IMG/VR virus record: IMGVR_UViG_3300017971_000137
Location: 1 to 39,917 of that record
Strand: one strand, 5' to 3'
DNA: 39,917 nt
From: a virus
The first letter of the stretch is position 1; the number at the start of each line of letters is the position of its first letter. The position numbers were made by a program, and so were the translations under genes. The notes under the pieces are model-generated. The model saw only the letters and a program-made list of their open reading frames with translations. It was not told the DNA's origin and ran no database searches. Below, piece by piece: positions 13,770 through 22,814 of this stretch.

Positions 13770-13971
13770 AGAGCTTGTTCCGGCTGGAGTGCCAGTTCCG
13801 AGAGACTGCGCTGCAGAAGTCATCAAAGCAGACGATCTGCGAGCCTATCTGCATACAAGGCGTGTATCGGTTCAGTATAAAACAGGGCTCGGCGGAATAA
13901 AGCGAAGCGCGAAGCTGGAGATAATCGACGAGCTGATCGAAGAGGTTACGCGCAGTAAAACTGACAATTAA
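13738..13971 (+). CDS. Hypothetical protein (77 aa)
   Basis: Two tandem ATG codons (13735, 13738) follow AAGGGGGA; the second has better spacing. The product is mixed alpha/beta with a basic C-terminal half (RRVSVQYKTGLGGIKRSAKLE). It is the last gene before the late promoter. No family is recognised. Confidence 0.6.
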   Translation: MKTYFTDTLIEELVPAGVPVPRDCAAEVIKADDLRAYLHTRRVSVQYKTGLGGIKRSAKLEIIDELIEEVTRSKTDN

Positions 13972-13990
13972 CAGAATTATGCTTTATAAT
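13961..13990 (+). promoter_or_regulatory. Late promoter upstream of the terminase operon
   Basis: CTGACA (13961-13966), an 18-base AT-rich spacer and a perfect TATAAT (13985-13990) lie in the only gap before the packaging genes. Transcription would start about 13 bases before the next ATG. No further promoter or terminator of this strength is seen until 38984, so it may serve the whole 25-kb late operon. Confidence 0.7.
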
Positions 13991-14009
13991 AAAAACGCAG
14001 GGGGAATCT

Positions 14010-14243
14010 ATGAGAGTCTGGACATACAACGACCTTGCAGCTGTTGACTTGCCGTCAAGCACGAAGTTCGTCGAGTATGAAGAACACGAAGCAGAACGGC
14101 TGCGTCAAGTGAAAACGTCGAACGAATCGATTGGGTCTGCTATGAGCCTTGTCGCTTCAATGGCTGATATCATCGCGAAGCAAGCGGAAGCGATCACGGA
14201 ATTGATTACGAAGCTCGAAACGATGAAAGCTGCGAAAGAATAA
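14010..14243 (+). CDS. Hypothetical protein before the terminase (77 aa)
   Basis: The start follows GCAGGGGGAATCT. The N-terminal part is mixed; the C-terminal 35 residues form a coiled coil (IIAKQAEAITELITKLETM). It is the first gene of the late operon. Its place before the small terminase is where HNH nucleases often sit, but no HNH motif is present. Confidence 0.6.
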   Translation: MRVWTYNDLAAVDLPSSTKFVEYEEHEAERLRQVKTSNESIGSAMSLVASMADIIAKQAEAITELITKLETMKAAKE

Positions 14244-14261
14244 TCGAATGGAGCTGTAGAC

Positions 14262-14618
14262 ATGAGCAAGTTTGTAAAAGGCGACCCAAGAATCAATCGG
14301 AAAGGCCGACCGAAGAAAGGCGATACTGTCGTCGAGCTGCTCGAACAGCTGGGCGGAAGAAAGCCAGTCAGCGAAGCAATGCTGAAACACTTCAAAGAGT
14401 ATTGTCCAGACGAAGAACCGACGCTGCATAAAGTTGTATTGCTGAACCTCATATTGAGAGCAGCGAACGGGGAAGGCTCGTCTGTGCGCGAATATTTTAA
14501 TCGGCTTGTAGGGCTGCCGCGACAGACGATCGAGCATTCAGGGCATGTACTGAACAACCTTCAAGACATACTCACTCTTGCAGAGTACAACGACGAAGAT
14601 GATCGCGACGAAGACTGA
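14262..14618 (+). CDS. terS: Terminase small subunit (putative)
   Basis: The 118-residue protein begins with a basic GDPRINRKGRPKKGD segment characteristic of a group of phage small-terminase or DUF5681-like proteins, followed by helices suited to ring assembly. It lies directly before the large terminase with a 20-base overlap. It would recognise phage DNA and regulate the packaging motor. The family link is by motif and position. Confidence 0.7.
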   Translation: MSKFVKGDPRINRKGRPKKGDTVVELLEQLGGRKPVSEAMLKHFKEYCPDEEPTLHKVVLLNLILRAANGEGSSVREYFNRLVGLPRQTIEHSGHVLNNLQDILTLAEYNDEDDRDED

Positions 14619-16080
14619 ACTGTCGCCAGCTGAAGCGAGACGTCTTGTAAGAACGTGGCGTAATGATTGGAACGTGTTCGCTCGCGATATGCTGGCGGTA
14701 AAACTCGATAAAGAGCAGCAAGAATGTTTACATGGAATACAAAACTCACATCGAATCAGTATCCGTTCAGGCAACGCGAGAGGGAAAGACTTCGTCGCAG
14801 CTGTAGCGAGCGTCTGCTTTCTGGAACTGAACGTTCCGTCGAAAGTGATCGAAACAGCCCCTACCGGAAGACAAGCAATCTCGATCATGATGAGCGAAAT
14901 CAAAAAGCTGTACATGAACGCAGAAGGCATATTGCCGCTGGGCGGCTTTCCGATGACAGACAAGATCGTATTCCCGGCAAACCCCGACCGCTATTTAATG
15001 GCGTTCAAAGCAGGAGAGAAGCAAGCAGAGCCGTGGAGCGGTTTCCATTCTCCGCATCTAATGGTTGTAGTCACAGAAGCGACAGGCCTCGCAGATGAAG
15101 TGTTCGACGCTGTCGAATCGATACTGACTGGCGACTCGAAGCTTCTGATCTGCTTTAACCCGTATACATTGAGCGGCGAAGCGTATCGATCGATAACGTC
15201 TCCGGCGTATAAAAAGTATCGATTGAACTGTCTCGACGCGCCGAACGTTGTCGCGAAAAAGATATTGATACCAGGACAAGTCGATTATGCCTGGGTAAAT
15301 AACTTGATTGTCGAGAAGAAATGGGCTAAAATAATAAACGAGGAAGACTTCAAGGACGAAGAGAACGACTTCGAGTTTCAAGGTAAGCTGTATAGACCGA
15401 ACGATCTCTTCAGGATAAAAGTCCTTGGTGAGCCGCCGAAAGAATCAGACGACCTTCTCATTCCCCTCGCATGGATTGATTCAGCATTCAAACGATTCGA
15501 AGATATCGAAGATCTGGAAGAGATCAAAAAGGCGCGCTGTAGCATCGGTGCGGATATTGCAGGGGAAGGTCGCGACTTCACAGTTTTTTTCCATCGCTTC
15601 GAAGACGTGGCGACGCATTTTCAAGAGTTCGGTCGCCAAGACCACATGGTCACAGTCGGAAGACTCGGAGAAGCTCTCGGCGAGAATGCGAGGGCTTTCA
15701 TTGATACTATTGGCGAAGGTGCTGGCGTTTATAGTCGAGCAAGAGAGCTGAAGCTGAACGTCGTTTCGGCGAAGTTCTCTGAAAGCGCGAAAGGGCTGCG
15801 AGACTATTCGCGGCAACGGAGTTTCGTCAATATTCGAGCGTATTGTTACTGGGCGATTCGCGACGCTTTGAATCCAGAATACGACGTCAATCTGGCGATC
15901 TGTCCAGACGAAGAGCTGCGCGAAGAACTTCATGAAATACACTGGTCTATGAGAAGCAATGGCGATATCATCCTCGAACCGAAAGAAAACATCAAATCGA
16001 GAATCGGGCGATCTCCTGATAAAGCCGACGCTCTCGCTCTCTCTTACTATCCGAAAAGGCATCACGGAATCCATGTATAG
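14599..16080 (+). CDS. terL: Terminase large subunit
   Basis: 493 residues from the ATG at 14599; a TTG start at 14578 would add seven. Walker A-like SGNARGKD (residues 57-64) and Walker B LMVVVTEATG (156-165, catalytic Glu162) define the packaging ATPase. The RNase H-like nuclease shows Asp321 (GADIAGEGRD), Asp371 (FIDTIGEGAGV) and the C-terminal DKADALALSY segment. It cuts concatemers and drives DNA into the prohead through the portal encoded next. Confidence 0.92.
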   Translation: MIATKTELSPAEARRLVRTWRNDWNVFARDMLAVKLDKEQQECLHGIQNSHRISIRSGNARGKDFVAAVASVCFLELNVPSKVIETAPTGRQAISIMMSEIKKLYMNAEGILPLGGFPMTDKIVFPANPDRYLMAFKAGEKQAEPWSGFHSPHLMVVVTEATGLADEVFDAVESILTGDSKLLICFNPYTLSGEAYRSITSPAYKKYRLNCLDAPNVVAKKILIPGQVDYAWVNNLIVEKKWAKIINEEDFKDEENDFEFQGKLYRPNDLFRIKVLGEPPKESDDLLIPLAWIDSAFKRFEDIEDLEEIKKARCSIGADIAGEGRDFTVFFHRFEDVATHFQEFGRQDHMVTVGRLGEALGENARAFIDTIGEGAGVYSRARELKLNVVSAKFSESAKGLRDYSRQRSFVNIRAYCYWAIRDALNPEYDVNLAICPDEELREELHEIHWSMRSNGDIILEPKENIKSRIGRSPDKADALALSYYPKRHHGIHV

Positions 16081-16089
16081 AGGTTAACA

Positions 16090-18198
16090 ATGGGTGTAAT
16101 CGACACTATACGAACAGGTCTATCAAAAGCGATCGCTCCGAAACAGGAAAAGGCGATCGGCGGAAACTGGCAGACAGTCGGAACAGTCGTTCCGCCAGGT
16201 GACTCGTTTCTGCATTTCTTATCGATCGCGACTGAAGAGGATTATCCGCAATACATAAGAATCACTGACCCTTATCTCGATAACGCGTGGGTTTTCGCTT
16301 GCGTTGATCAAATGCAGATGAACCTCGCGCAAGCTCCGCTTACGTTAATGCGTGGAGACGAATTAGTCGATCGCGGCGGTTCTGATCACTGGATGTGGAG
16401 CTTGTTCAATAACGTATCGCCGTACATGAACAAGTTCACGCTGGTAAGTTCGATACTGACGTTTCTCGCTTCTCGCGGAGAATGCTTCTGGCGAATACGG
16501 CGAAACCTCGCGACAGATATCCCGGTTCGAATAGACGTCGTGAACCCTGATCAAATGGAAGCTGTTATACGAGACGAAGAACTCGTCGGCTGGAAGCGGA
16601 TGAACGAAATCGGCAAGATCGAGTCGATCGAGAAAGAAGACATTATTCAGTTCAAGTATTTCAACCCGTATAACAAGTTTCGCGGAATGTCGCCGCTCAC
16701 AGCTTCGCTTCTTGGGCTTCATATCGATTATGCAGCTGCAGCGTACAACTATTACTTTTTCAACAATCAGGCGACGCCGTCGATGATACTCACAACTGAA
16801 CAGGAGCTGACCGATGAAGAAGCAGATGCGGTGCTGGCGAAGTTCAACAAAAAGCATCGCGGACTACAGCGATCAGGGAAGACGTCGATTCTGTCAAGAG
16901 GGGCGAAAGCGCAACAGGTCGCTATGTCGCAGCGAGACATTGACTATATCGCGCAGCGCAAATGGAGCAGAGAAGAGGTGTTCGCAGTTCTCGGAGTTCC
17001 GCCAGCTCTCGCGCAAGTTCTCGAACACGCCTCGATTAAATCGAATATCAAAGAGCAGCGGAAACAGTTCTTCGAAAACAACCTGATACCGAAAGCTGTA
17101 TTCTTCGAAGACGTATTGAGGACGGATTTCTTCGAGCGGCTCGGATATCCTGACTACTCGCTGAAGTTCGACTTCTCGCAAGTGTCCGCGCTGCAGACAG
17201 AGAACAGCGAGAAAGTGAAGAACACGCTATATTTGACGAAAGCAGGATTCACCCGGAACGAGATCAACGAAATGCTCGAACTCGGATTTGAAGAAAGGCC
17301 GTGGGGCGATGCGTGGTGGGTTCCGTCTGGAATGAATCCGATCACCGATAAAACGGATCTGGAGAACTACCGACAAGTCATACCTGATCAGCTCGCCGGA
17401 AACAATGCCCCAGCTCCGCCGGAGAAACGAAAGAAGCAATCTCTGACTGAACGAATGAAAGCTTCATATGTCAGAGAGAGCGATCGTCTGGAGAGAAGCT
17501 TCGCGAAAGACATTCGGTCATATGTTTATACGCTCCGGCAAGAGGTCATCACAAACGCAATGGACAAAGAGGGGTACAAAGACATTGACCCGACTGCGAT
17601 GAGCTACGATATATTGTTCGACGTGGAGAAAGCGAACGAGAAACTCGTCGCTATGGCAACGCCGCATTTTCGAAACGCATATGAAGCAGGAATTGCGACG
17701 CTCCCTGATCTCGGCGTTGAATACGGACTGACGAGCCCTCGAGCTGTCGCTTCTGTTCATGCAAGAGTCGAAGCGTTGAAAGAAGTCAACGTCACGATCG
17801 CGAAACAGCTGCAGGAGCATATCGAGCCGATACTCGAACGCGGAATCGAGCAAGGGCTGAACTACGAAGCAGTCGCTGGCGAGATCGTCGACGAGACGCG
17901 GCACATCATGAACAACGCTCGATCGCGAGCTGGAACGATCGCTCGGACAGAGATCAACGCAGTCATGAATCAAAGCCGTTTCGATCTCATGGAGGAATCA
18001 GGAACGGAACATCATAAATGGATCTGTACATTTCACAATTCGCGAGAATCACATATAATCCTTGATTCGCAAGTTCGGAAAGTCGGCGATGATTTCAAGC
18101 TCGGGCTGCCGCATCCTCACGCGATCGGCGCGCCAGCTGAAGAGGTCGTCAACTGTAACTGTTTTACTGTTCCGGTTCTCGCAGAGGAAGCGTCATAA
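16090..18198 (+). CDS. Portal protein fused to a MuF-type head morphogenesis domain
   Basis: The 702-residue length exceeds ordinary HK97-type portals (about 400-450). Residues 1 to about 420 have the portal pattern (IQFKYFNPYNKFRGMSPLTA, VFAVLGVPPALAQV). The C-terminal part is the Mu F-like domain (GTIARTEINAVMNQSR, then HPHAIGAPAEEVVNCNCF with its conserved Cys/His). Portal and MuF are usually separate neighbouring genes; here they form one chain with no sign of a frameshift. It forms the DNA entry vertex, and the MuF part probably enters the capsid. Confidence 0.9.
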   Translation: MGVIDTIRTGLSKAIAPKQEKAIGGNWQTVGTVVPPGDSFLHFLSIATEEDYPQYIRITDPYLDNAWVFACVDQMQMNLAQAPLTLMRGDELVDRGGSDHWMWSLFNNVSPYMNKFTLVSSILTFLASRGECFWRIRRNLATDIPVRIDVVNPDQMEAVIRDEELVGWKRMNEIGKIESIEKEDIIQFKYFNPYNKFRGMSPLTASLLGLHIDYAAAAYNYYFFNNQATPSMILTTEQELTDEEADAVLAKFNKKHRGLQRSGKTSILSRGAKAQQVAMSQRDIDYIAQRKWSREEVFAVLGVPPALAQVLEHASIKSNIKEQRKQFFENNLIPKAVFFEDVLRTDFFERLGYPDYSLKFDFSQVSALQTENSEKVKNTLYLTKAGFTRNEINEMLELGFEERPWGDAWWVPSGMNPITDKTDLENYRQVIPDQLAGNNAPAPPEKRKKQSLTERMKASYVRESDRLERSFAKDIRSYVYTLRQEVITNAMDKEGYKDIDPTAMSYDILFDVEKANEKLVAMATPHFRNAYEAGIATLPDLGVEYGLTSPRAVASVHARVEALKEVNVTIAKQLQEHIEPILERGIEQGLNYEAVAGEIVDETRHIMNNARSRAGTIARTEINAVMNQSRFDLMEESGTEHHKWICTFHNSRESHIILDSQVRKVGDDFKLGLPHPHAIGAPAEEVVNCNCFTVPVLAEEAS

Positions 18199-19322
18199 TG
18201 CCGTTACCGAAACCGCGACGCGGAGAATCAGAAGATGCTTTCATGGCTCGGTGCATGGCGAATGCAGCAATGCGGCAGGAGTACCCGAAAGAAGATCAGC
18301 GAGCCGCTGTATGTCATTCTCAGTATAGGGGTGGAAAAATGGAAAAGCTTTTGCTGGAATGCGTCATTGAGAAAACGAAAGACGGGACGTATCATTTCGT
18401 AGGTAGTGACGAGAACATCGACCGCGACGGCGAGATAATCAAAGTCAGCGGATGGGATCTGACCGAGTTCAAAAAGAACCCCGTCATTCTCTGGGGACAT
18501 AATCACAGTGTGCCAGCGATCGGCAAAGCGGAGAAAGTGTACAAGCGCAACAAGCAGCTGCATTTCAACGTCCGCTTCGCTTCAGAAGGGATTCACGAAC
18601 TTGCAGACACTGTGCGAAAGCTCATTGATGACGGAATACTAAAAGCTGTCTCTGTCGGGTACATATCGAAAAAGCGCGAATATAATGATCTTGAAGAGTC
18701 AGCCGAAACAGGACATCGCATAACGACTCTCGAGGCCGAGCTTTACGAGCTGTCAGTCGTGAACGTCGGAGCGAATCAGAATGCGCTTCTCGCATCGAAA
18801 GGCTACACAGAAGATGAGATCGCGATATTAACTGGCGAAGCAGATATCGAAGTCGAAGACGAGGTCGTCATGTTCAAAGATGAACCTTCGACAAAAGATA
18901 TCGAGGTCAGTGACACAACGCTGCGTGTACTCGGCGAGCTGGTTCAGGACGAAGTAAAGAAGATGTTCTCTGACAAAGGAATCGATTACGACGCATTCAA
19001 CGGAGAGCTGAACAGCGATAAACCTATTGTACAGGTTGACGGAAAAGCGATCGGAGACGTTCTCGAAAAAGTCGAGCCAGGGCAAAGCGATATCAACGCG
19101 AATGCTCTCTATTCTCTATACGCCACAATGGAAAAAGACGAGCAAGCAGAGTTCCTGCAAATGCTCTCTGTCAGCATATTGAAAGAAATGACGGATGAAG
19201 GAAAGTACAGCGACGCGTTGTCAGTCGACAAAGAGTCGGGAAAAGCTGACGATGGAAGCGTGTCAAAACCGCTGTTCAAACCTGAAAGCCGTTTATCAGA
19301 TACATTCAAACGAAAGGAATAA
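18198..19322 (+). CDS. HK97-type prohead protease (S78 family) with N-terminal extension
   Basis: The 374-residue protein has catalytic His101 or His103 (VILWGHNH) and Ser152 (LKAVSVGYI), followed by LYELSVVNVGANQNA. A separate N-terminal 47-residue module starts MPLPKPRRGESEDAFMARCM, a module seen on several phage proteases and morphogenesis proteins. A second in-frame ATG at 18339, preceded by AGGGGTGG, could make the protease without it. The C-terminal 170 residues are acidic and helical and may act as scaffold. It overlaps the portal stop. Confidence 0.88.
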   Translation: MPLPKPRRGESEDAFMARCMANAAMRQEYPKEDQRAAVCHSQYRGGKMEKLLLECVIEKTKDGTYHFVGSDENIDRDGEIIKVSGWDLTEFKKNPVILWGHNHSVPAIGKAEKVYKRNKQLHFNVRFASEGIHELADTVRKLIDDGILKAVSVGYISKKREYNDLEESAETGHRITTLEAELYELSVVNVGANQNALLASKGYTEDEIAILTGEADIEVEDEVVMFKDEPSTKDIEVSDTTLRVLGELVQDEVKKMFSDKGIDYDAFNGELNSDKPIVQVDGKAIGDVLEKVEPGQSDINANALYSLYATMEKDEQAEFLQMLSVSILKEMTDEGKYSDALSVDKESGKADDGSVSKPLFKPESRLSDTFKRKE

Positions 19323-19327
19323 ATACT

Positions 19328-20569
19328 ATGCCTAAAAACATAGCAGAAATGGTCGCAGAGATCGGCGAAGATACAACTGTGTCAGACTTCAAAACCGTTC
19401 TCTCCGAGATCACAACGCAGTATGAAGAGCGGCTCTCAGCAAAAGAAACCGCGATCTCAGACTTGAACGAGAAAGTCGTCAAGCTCATGGACGCAGCAGT
19501 TGCAGCTCCAGCAGAAGAGCAGAGTCCTGACGATCGATCGAACGCGTTTTTCAAGTCGGCGATACACGGGAACATTCCGGCAGTCTTCAAGAACAAAGGC
19601 CGGATGGTACGCAACGACGACAGCTGGACAGAAGCGAAATGGGACCTCGGCAAAAACGACGTTGCAGAAAAAGCTGCTCTCGGAACCGTTCTCCGAGGTG
19701 ACGCGACGACAGGCTCTTATCTTGTCCCTGAAGCATACGAGAGCGAAGTCTTCCGTCTCTCGCTTCAAGCGTCGGTCATGATGGGGCGTGTACGCTCTAT
19801 CCCGATGGCGACTCGAAAGATTTACTGGCCTGCCGAAAACGCGACTCCGTCTCTGACGTGGGTGACAGACGAGACGACCGCGAAGACAGAGACGAACCCG
19901 ACCTTCTCGCAGATCTCGCTTGAATGCGAAACGTGCGCTGCTTGGCTTACGGTGACAGACGAGCTGGTCGAAGATTCCCTCGTCAACCTTGCGGAGTTCT
20001 TCCGAATGCAGTTCGCGGAAGCCTGGGGAGCAGAGTTCGACAAGCAAGTCTTGAACTCGAACGCGTCTCCTTTCACATCGATTCTGTACAATTCCAGTTC
20101 AACGATTCGGAACATGGCAGCTGGAAAAACAGACTACACCGATATCGAGTATGAAGATCTGCTCGATCTCGAAGAGGACGTCTCGGCAGCTGCCGGAGAA
20201 GTTGCGCTGAACGGTGCAATCTGGATAATGCATCGGAAGGTTTTCAACGCTCTTCGCAGACTGAAGAACGACGTCGGCGACCCGATCTATCAGAAGCCAG
20301 CTGACGGAGTCCCTGCGACGTTGTACGGATACCCGTATGTGATCAGCGAACAAATGCCGTCAACGACAGCTGCAGACGCTCCGTTCCTGATTCTCGGCAA
20401 CCCGAAATACTGGCTGCATGGAAACAGAGTCGGGATGCAGTTCCAGACTTACAACAACACGATTCGAAACGTCGACTACGATCAGATATTCTACAAGTTC
20501 CGTATTCGCCAGGCGTTTGTAGGAGCTATCCCGAAAGCATTCGGCGTTCTTGAAACCGCAGCGTCATAA
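19328..20569 (+). CDS. Major capsid protein (HK97 fold)
   Basis: 413 residues. An N-terminal coiled coil (about residues 35-60) is the expected delta/scaffold segment removed by the protease. The body has GSYLVPEAYESEVFRL and the WVTDETTAKTETNPTF/LTVTDELVEDS pattern of HK97-type capsids. It starts after AAAGGAATAAATACT and is followed by two stable hairpins, consistent with high expression. Confidence 0.92.
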   Translation: MPKNIAEMVAEIGEDTTVSDFKTVLSEITTQYEERLSAKETAISDLNEKVVKLMDAAVAAPAEEQSPDDRSNAFFKSAIHGNIPAVFKNKGRMVRNDDSWTEAKWDLGKNDVAEKAALGTVLRGDATTGSYLVPEAYESEVFRLSLQASVMMGRVRSIPMATRKIYWPAENATPSLTWVTDETTAKTETNPTFSQISLECETCAAWLTVTDELVEDSLVNLAEFFRMQFAEAWGAEFDKQVLNSNASPFTSILYNSSSTIRNMAAGKTDYTDIEYEDLLDLEEDVSAAAGEVALNGAIWIMHRKVFNALRRLKNDVGDPIYQKPADGVPATLYGYPYVISEQMPSTTAADAPFLILGNPKYWLHGNRVGMQFQTYNNTIRNVDYDQIFYKFRIRQAFVGAIPKAFGVLETAAS

Positions 20570-20570
20570 T

Positions 20571-20634
20571 CACGGCTGTTAGTCGTGAGTATTGAGGGGG
20601 AGTAAGATCGCGATCGCGAAGCTCCCCCAATACT
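20571..20634 (+). other. Tandem hairpins after the capsid gene
   Basis: Hairpin 1 (20571-20587) has a 7-bp stem including one G-U and a GTT loop. Hairpin 2 (20588-20634) pairs AGTATTG-A-GGGGGAG with CTCCCCCAATACT, one bulged A, around a 19-base loop that holds the palindrome CGCGATCGCG. No T-tract follows, so a simple intrinsic terminator is unlikely; transcript stabilisation or processing fits better. Confidence 0.75.
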
Positions 20635-20668
20635 ATACAACACACTTTATGAATGGAGGTTCAAAGAC

Positions 20669-21268
20669 ATGAGTCTTTACGGAGCTTACATTTCAGGATT
20701 TTCAGTCGTCGACCGTCACACCGAGACGGCAGGAACGGCGATCACAGAGAACATTCAAGGTCGAAATGGAAAGCGGCTTGCACTGATCGCTTACGAAGTT
20801 TCGACAGGCGCGACAGCTCACACGTTGCACCTCATGCAGCCAGGCACAGCGACAGGCTGCAGAACGACAACGTCAGCGGCTGCCGCTGCAGCGCAGAAAG
20901 ACATTGTCTGTACAGATGCACCGAAAGATCCTGCAGGAAACGCAGCTGCCGCGAACGACGTCGTAGCCTACCAGCTACCGACAGGCGCGTGGGAGTTCAA
21001 CACGGTTGCGTCGTTGTCCGGATCGACGATCACGCTCGGAACGAATATCGCAGTCGCGGTAGCGGCTGGAGCGCGAATCGTTATCTTCGGAGTTACAGGG
21101 GATAACGTCGGGCAGATATTCACTCTGGCAGCGAGTACGGCGAATGCAGCTTCAGGAAAAATCATCGCAGTGAACCCGTACAAAGGCGATCCGTGGCATC
21201 TGCATATTGCGAACGCGACAAACGCATCGACGATCTACGGAATGACGTTCGCGTATATCAACAAGTAA
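20669..21268 (+). CDS. Putative head decoration protein
   Basis: The 199-residue, Ala/Thr/Gly-rich, beta-strand-rich protein follows the capsid gene and has its own GGAGG site. It is followed by hairpins as the capsid gene is, suggesting abundance. Such position and composition suit a capsid decoration or cement protein; a small fibre is the alternative. No specific family is recognised. Confidence 0.6.
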   Translation: MSLYGAYISGFSVVDRHTETAGTAITENIQGRNGKRLALIAYEVSTGATAHTLHLMQPGTATGCRTTTSAAAAAAQKDIVCTDAPKDPAGNAAAANDVVAYQLPTGAWEFNTVASLSGSTITLGTNIAVAVAAGARIVIFGVTGDNVGQIFTLAASTANAASGKIIAVNPYKGDPWHLHIANATNASTIYGMTFAYINK

Positions 21269-21327
21269 CCCCTTTTCGAGCGAGGGGTTCTATTCTGGCG
21301 CGAGAGATTTCCTCCTTTACTCTCGCG
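21267..21327 (+). other. Two hairpins after the putative decoration gene
   Basis: AACCCCT (21267-21273) pairs with AGGGGTT (21283-21289), and CGCGAGAG (21299-21306) pairs with CTCTCGCG (21320-21327). Both stems are perfect and neither is followed by a T-run. They repeat the arrangement seen after the capsid gene. Confidence 0.75.
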
Positions 21328-21338
21328 TCTGATATAGG

Positions 21339-21698
21339 ATGTGCAAGCAAAGTGAACCGAATATTGAAATCACAGTGCAAGGAAAAAAGATCTGCGTCGA
21401 TCGATGCATTGCTCCGATTGTCCAGGCACTGAACGACGCAGGGATTGCGACGAGTGAATCATGTTGTGGCCACGGCGAAGAGCTGGGCCATATCATGACG
21501 TATCACAACGGGAAGTACAGATTGCTGCTCATGTTCGCAGACGGCGACGATTCGCTCGACGCGTACAAATACTATTCAAAAGTCAGTGCTTTTCATGAGT
21601 GCCGACGAAAGGAAATTAATTATGGCATTGCTCGATCAGGCAAAAGCGATAAACACGGAGGCGGACTTACAAAGCTTTTTAGAAACGGCAGCGACTAA
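21339..21698 (+). CDS. Conserved-type small Cys/His protein (119 aa)
   Basis: The middle segment DRCIAPIVQALNDAGIATSE, followed by SCCGHG, is a pattern I associate with small hypothetical phage proteins of unknown function. The clustered Cys and His residues suggest metal binding. The last 26 residues overlap the next gene in another frame, so the true C-terminus may be less conserved. Its place in the head operon is unusual and may mark an insertion. Confidence 0.65.
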   Translation: MCKQSEPNIEITVQGKKICVDRCIAPIVQALNDAGIATSESCCGHGEELGHIMTYHNGKYRLLLMFADGDDSLDAYKYYSKVSAFHECRRKEINYGIARSGKSDKHGGGLTKLFRNGSD

Positions 21699-21792
21699 AA
21701 TCGACGATCTGGAATCGAAGGTCGGGCGATACGACAACAAGAAAAAGACGCCGCCGAAAGACAAGCAAATCAAATCAAGCAGGAATAAATAA
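21622..21792 (+). CDS. Small helical head-region protein (56 aa)
   Basis: The ATG at 21622 follows CGAAAGGAAATT and is preferred to a frame start at 21586. The protein has an N-terminal helix pair and a strongly basic tail (KKKTPPKDKQIKSSRNK). It shares a base with the connector start. The function is unknown. Confidence 0.65.
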   Translation: MALLDQAKAINTEADLQSFLETAATKIDDLESKVGRYDNKKKTPPKDKQIKSSRNK

Positions 21793-22388
21793 TGCCGTAC
21801 ACTGTAGCCCTCGACACAGACAACAATCTGATCGATCTTGAAGACGCGAAAACTGCGATCGGAATCGACTTGGGCGATCGAACGCAAGACAACAAGCTCC
21901 ACCAGCTCATAAACGGTGCGAGCTGGGCGGCGAACTCGATCACGAAACGCAAGCTCAAAAGCCGCACACTGACAGAGCATTACTCAGGCGACGGCACAAA
22001 CGAGCTGTTCACGAATCAATATCCGATCACGACGCTGACTTCAGTCCATGACGATCTGGCTCGGGCATACGGCTCAGACACGCTCGTCGATTCTGACGAC
22101 TTGGCGATTATGCCGAACGACCTCGCGTACAAAATCGTATACGACGGCGGAGCTTTCTCGAAAGGAATCAAGAACTTGAAAGTCGTGTACATTGCAGGAT
22201 ACATAACGATCCCGTGGGATCTCGCGCAAGCGGTGATCGAGATTGTTATGTTCGGCTGGAATCAGCGCGACAAAGGGTATCTCGGAGTAATCAGCCAGCA
22301 ACTGGCGGACGGTTCGATTCAGCTTGCAGCTGCCGATATGCCGAAATCAGCGAAAGACATTTTGAACATTTACAAAAAGAAATGGTGA
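21792..22388 (+). CDS. Head-tail connector (HK97 gp6-like)
   Basis: The 198-residue protein begins LIDLEDAKTAIGI and continues with a helix-rich core and the YPITTLTSVHDD strand, typical of gp6/gp15-like adaptors that sit under the portal. It lies between the head genes and the gp10-like gene, as expected. The last helices (QAVIEIVMFGWNQRDKG) also fit. Confidence 0.8.
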   Translation: MPYTVALDTDNNLIDLEDAKTAIGIDLGDRTQDNKLHQLINGASWAANSITKRKLKSRTLTEHYSGDGTNELFTNQYPITTLTSVHDDLARAYGSDTLVDSDDLAIMPNDLAYKIVYDGGAFSKGIKNLKVVYIAGYITIPWDLAQAVIEIVMFGWNQRDKGYLGVISQQLADGSIQLAAADMPKSAKDILNIYKKKW

Positions 22389-22391
22389 ACG

Positions 22392-22814
22392 ATGAGCGTC
22401 AGCATAAGACTCGACGACAGGAACTTCCAGCGGTTCATAAAGAAGCTACCGAAGGAAGCGATGCGGCTTGCGATCAGGCCTCTATATCGCGCTGCAGACA
22501 TGATCAGGGGTATTTCGCAAGATCGATACTTGAGAGGACAATCGCTGACGCCGCGAACGCATACGCTAATCAATTCGGTTCGCGCTTTCGTTAATACGCA
22601 TTCGAGATATCCGATCGCCGGAGTTCGGGCGAGAGCAGTTTCTGCGCGAGGGTTTGACTATGCTTCATACTGGGAATGGGACGGGTCAGCACATGGAGGG
22701 CCGCGAGAATATTTGCAGCCAGCGCGAGACGATCATCAGCGCGAATGGTTGACAGAGTTCGAGCGAGCTTTCGAACAGGAGTTTAACGCGTGGGCATCAG
22801 GGAATCGATTTTAG
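22392..22814 (+). CDS. HK97 gp10-like tail completion protein
   Basis: The 140-residue protein has the gp10-like pattern: MSVSIRLDDRNFQRFIKKLP, a central helix, and YASYWEWDGSAHGGPREYLQPA in the C-terminal half. It would act at the neck between head and tail. Gene order with the connector and tail terminator supports this. Confidence 0.8.
   Translation: MSVSIRLDDRNFQRFIKKLPKEAMRLAIRPLYRAADMIRGISQDRYLRGQSLTPRTHTLINSVRAFVNTHSRYPIAGVRARAVSARGFDYASYWEWDGSAHGGPREYLQPARDDHQREWLTEFERAFEQEFNAWASGNRF

Noticed and set aside
17727-17760. CTGACGAG in the portal gene
   Set aside because: No GAAA at the right distance and no closing stems.
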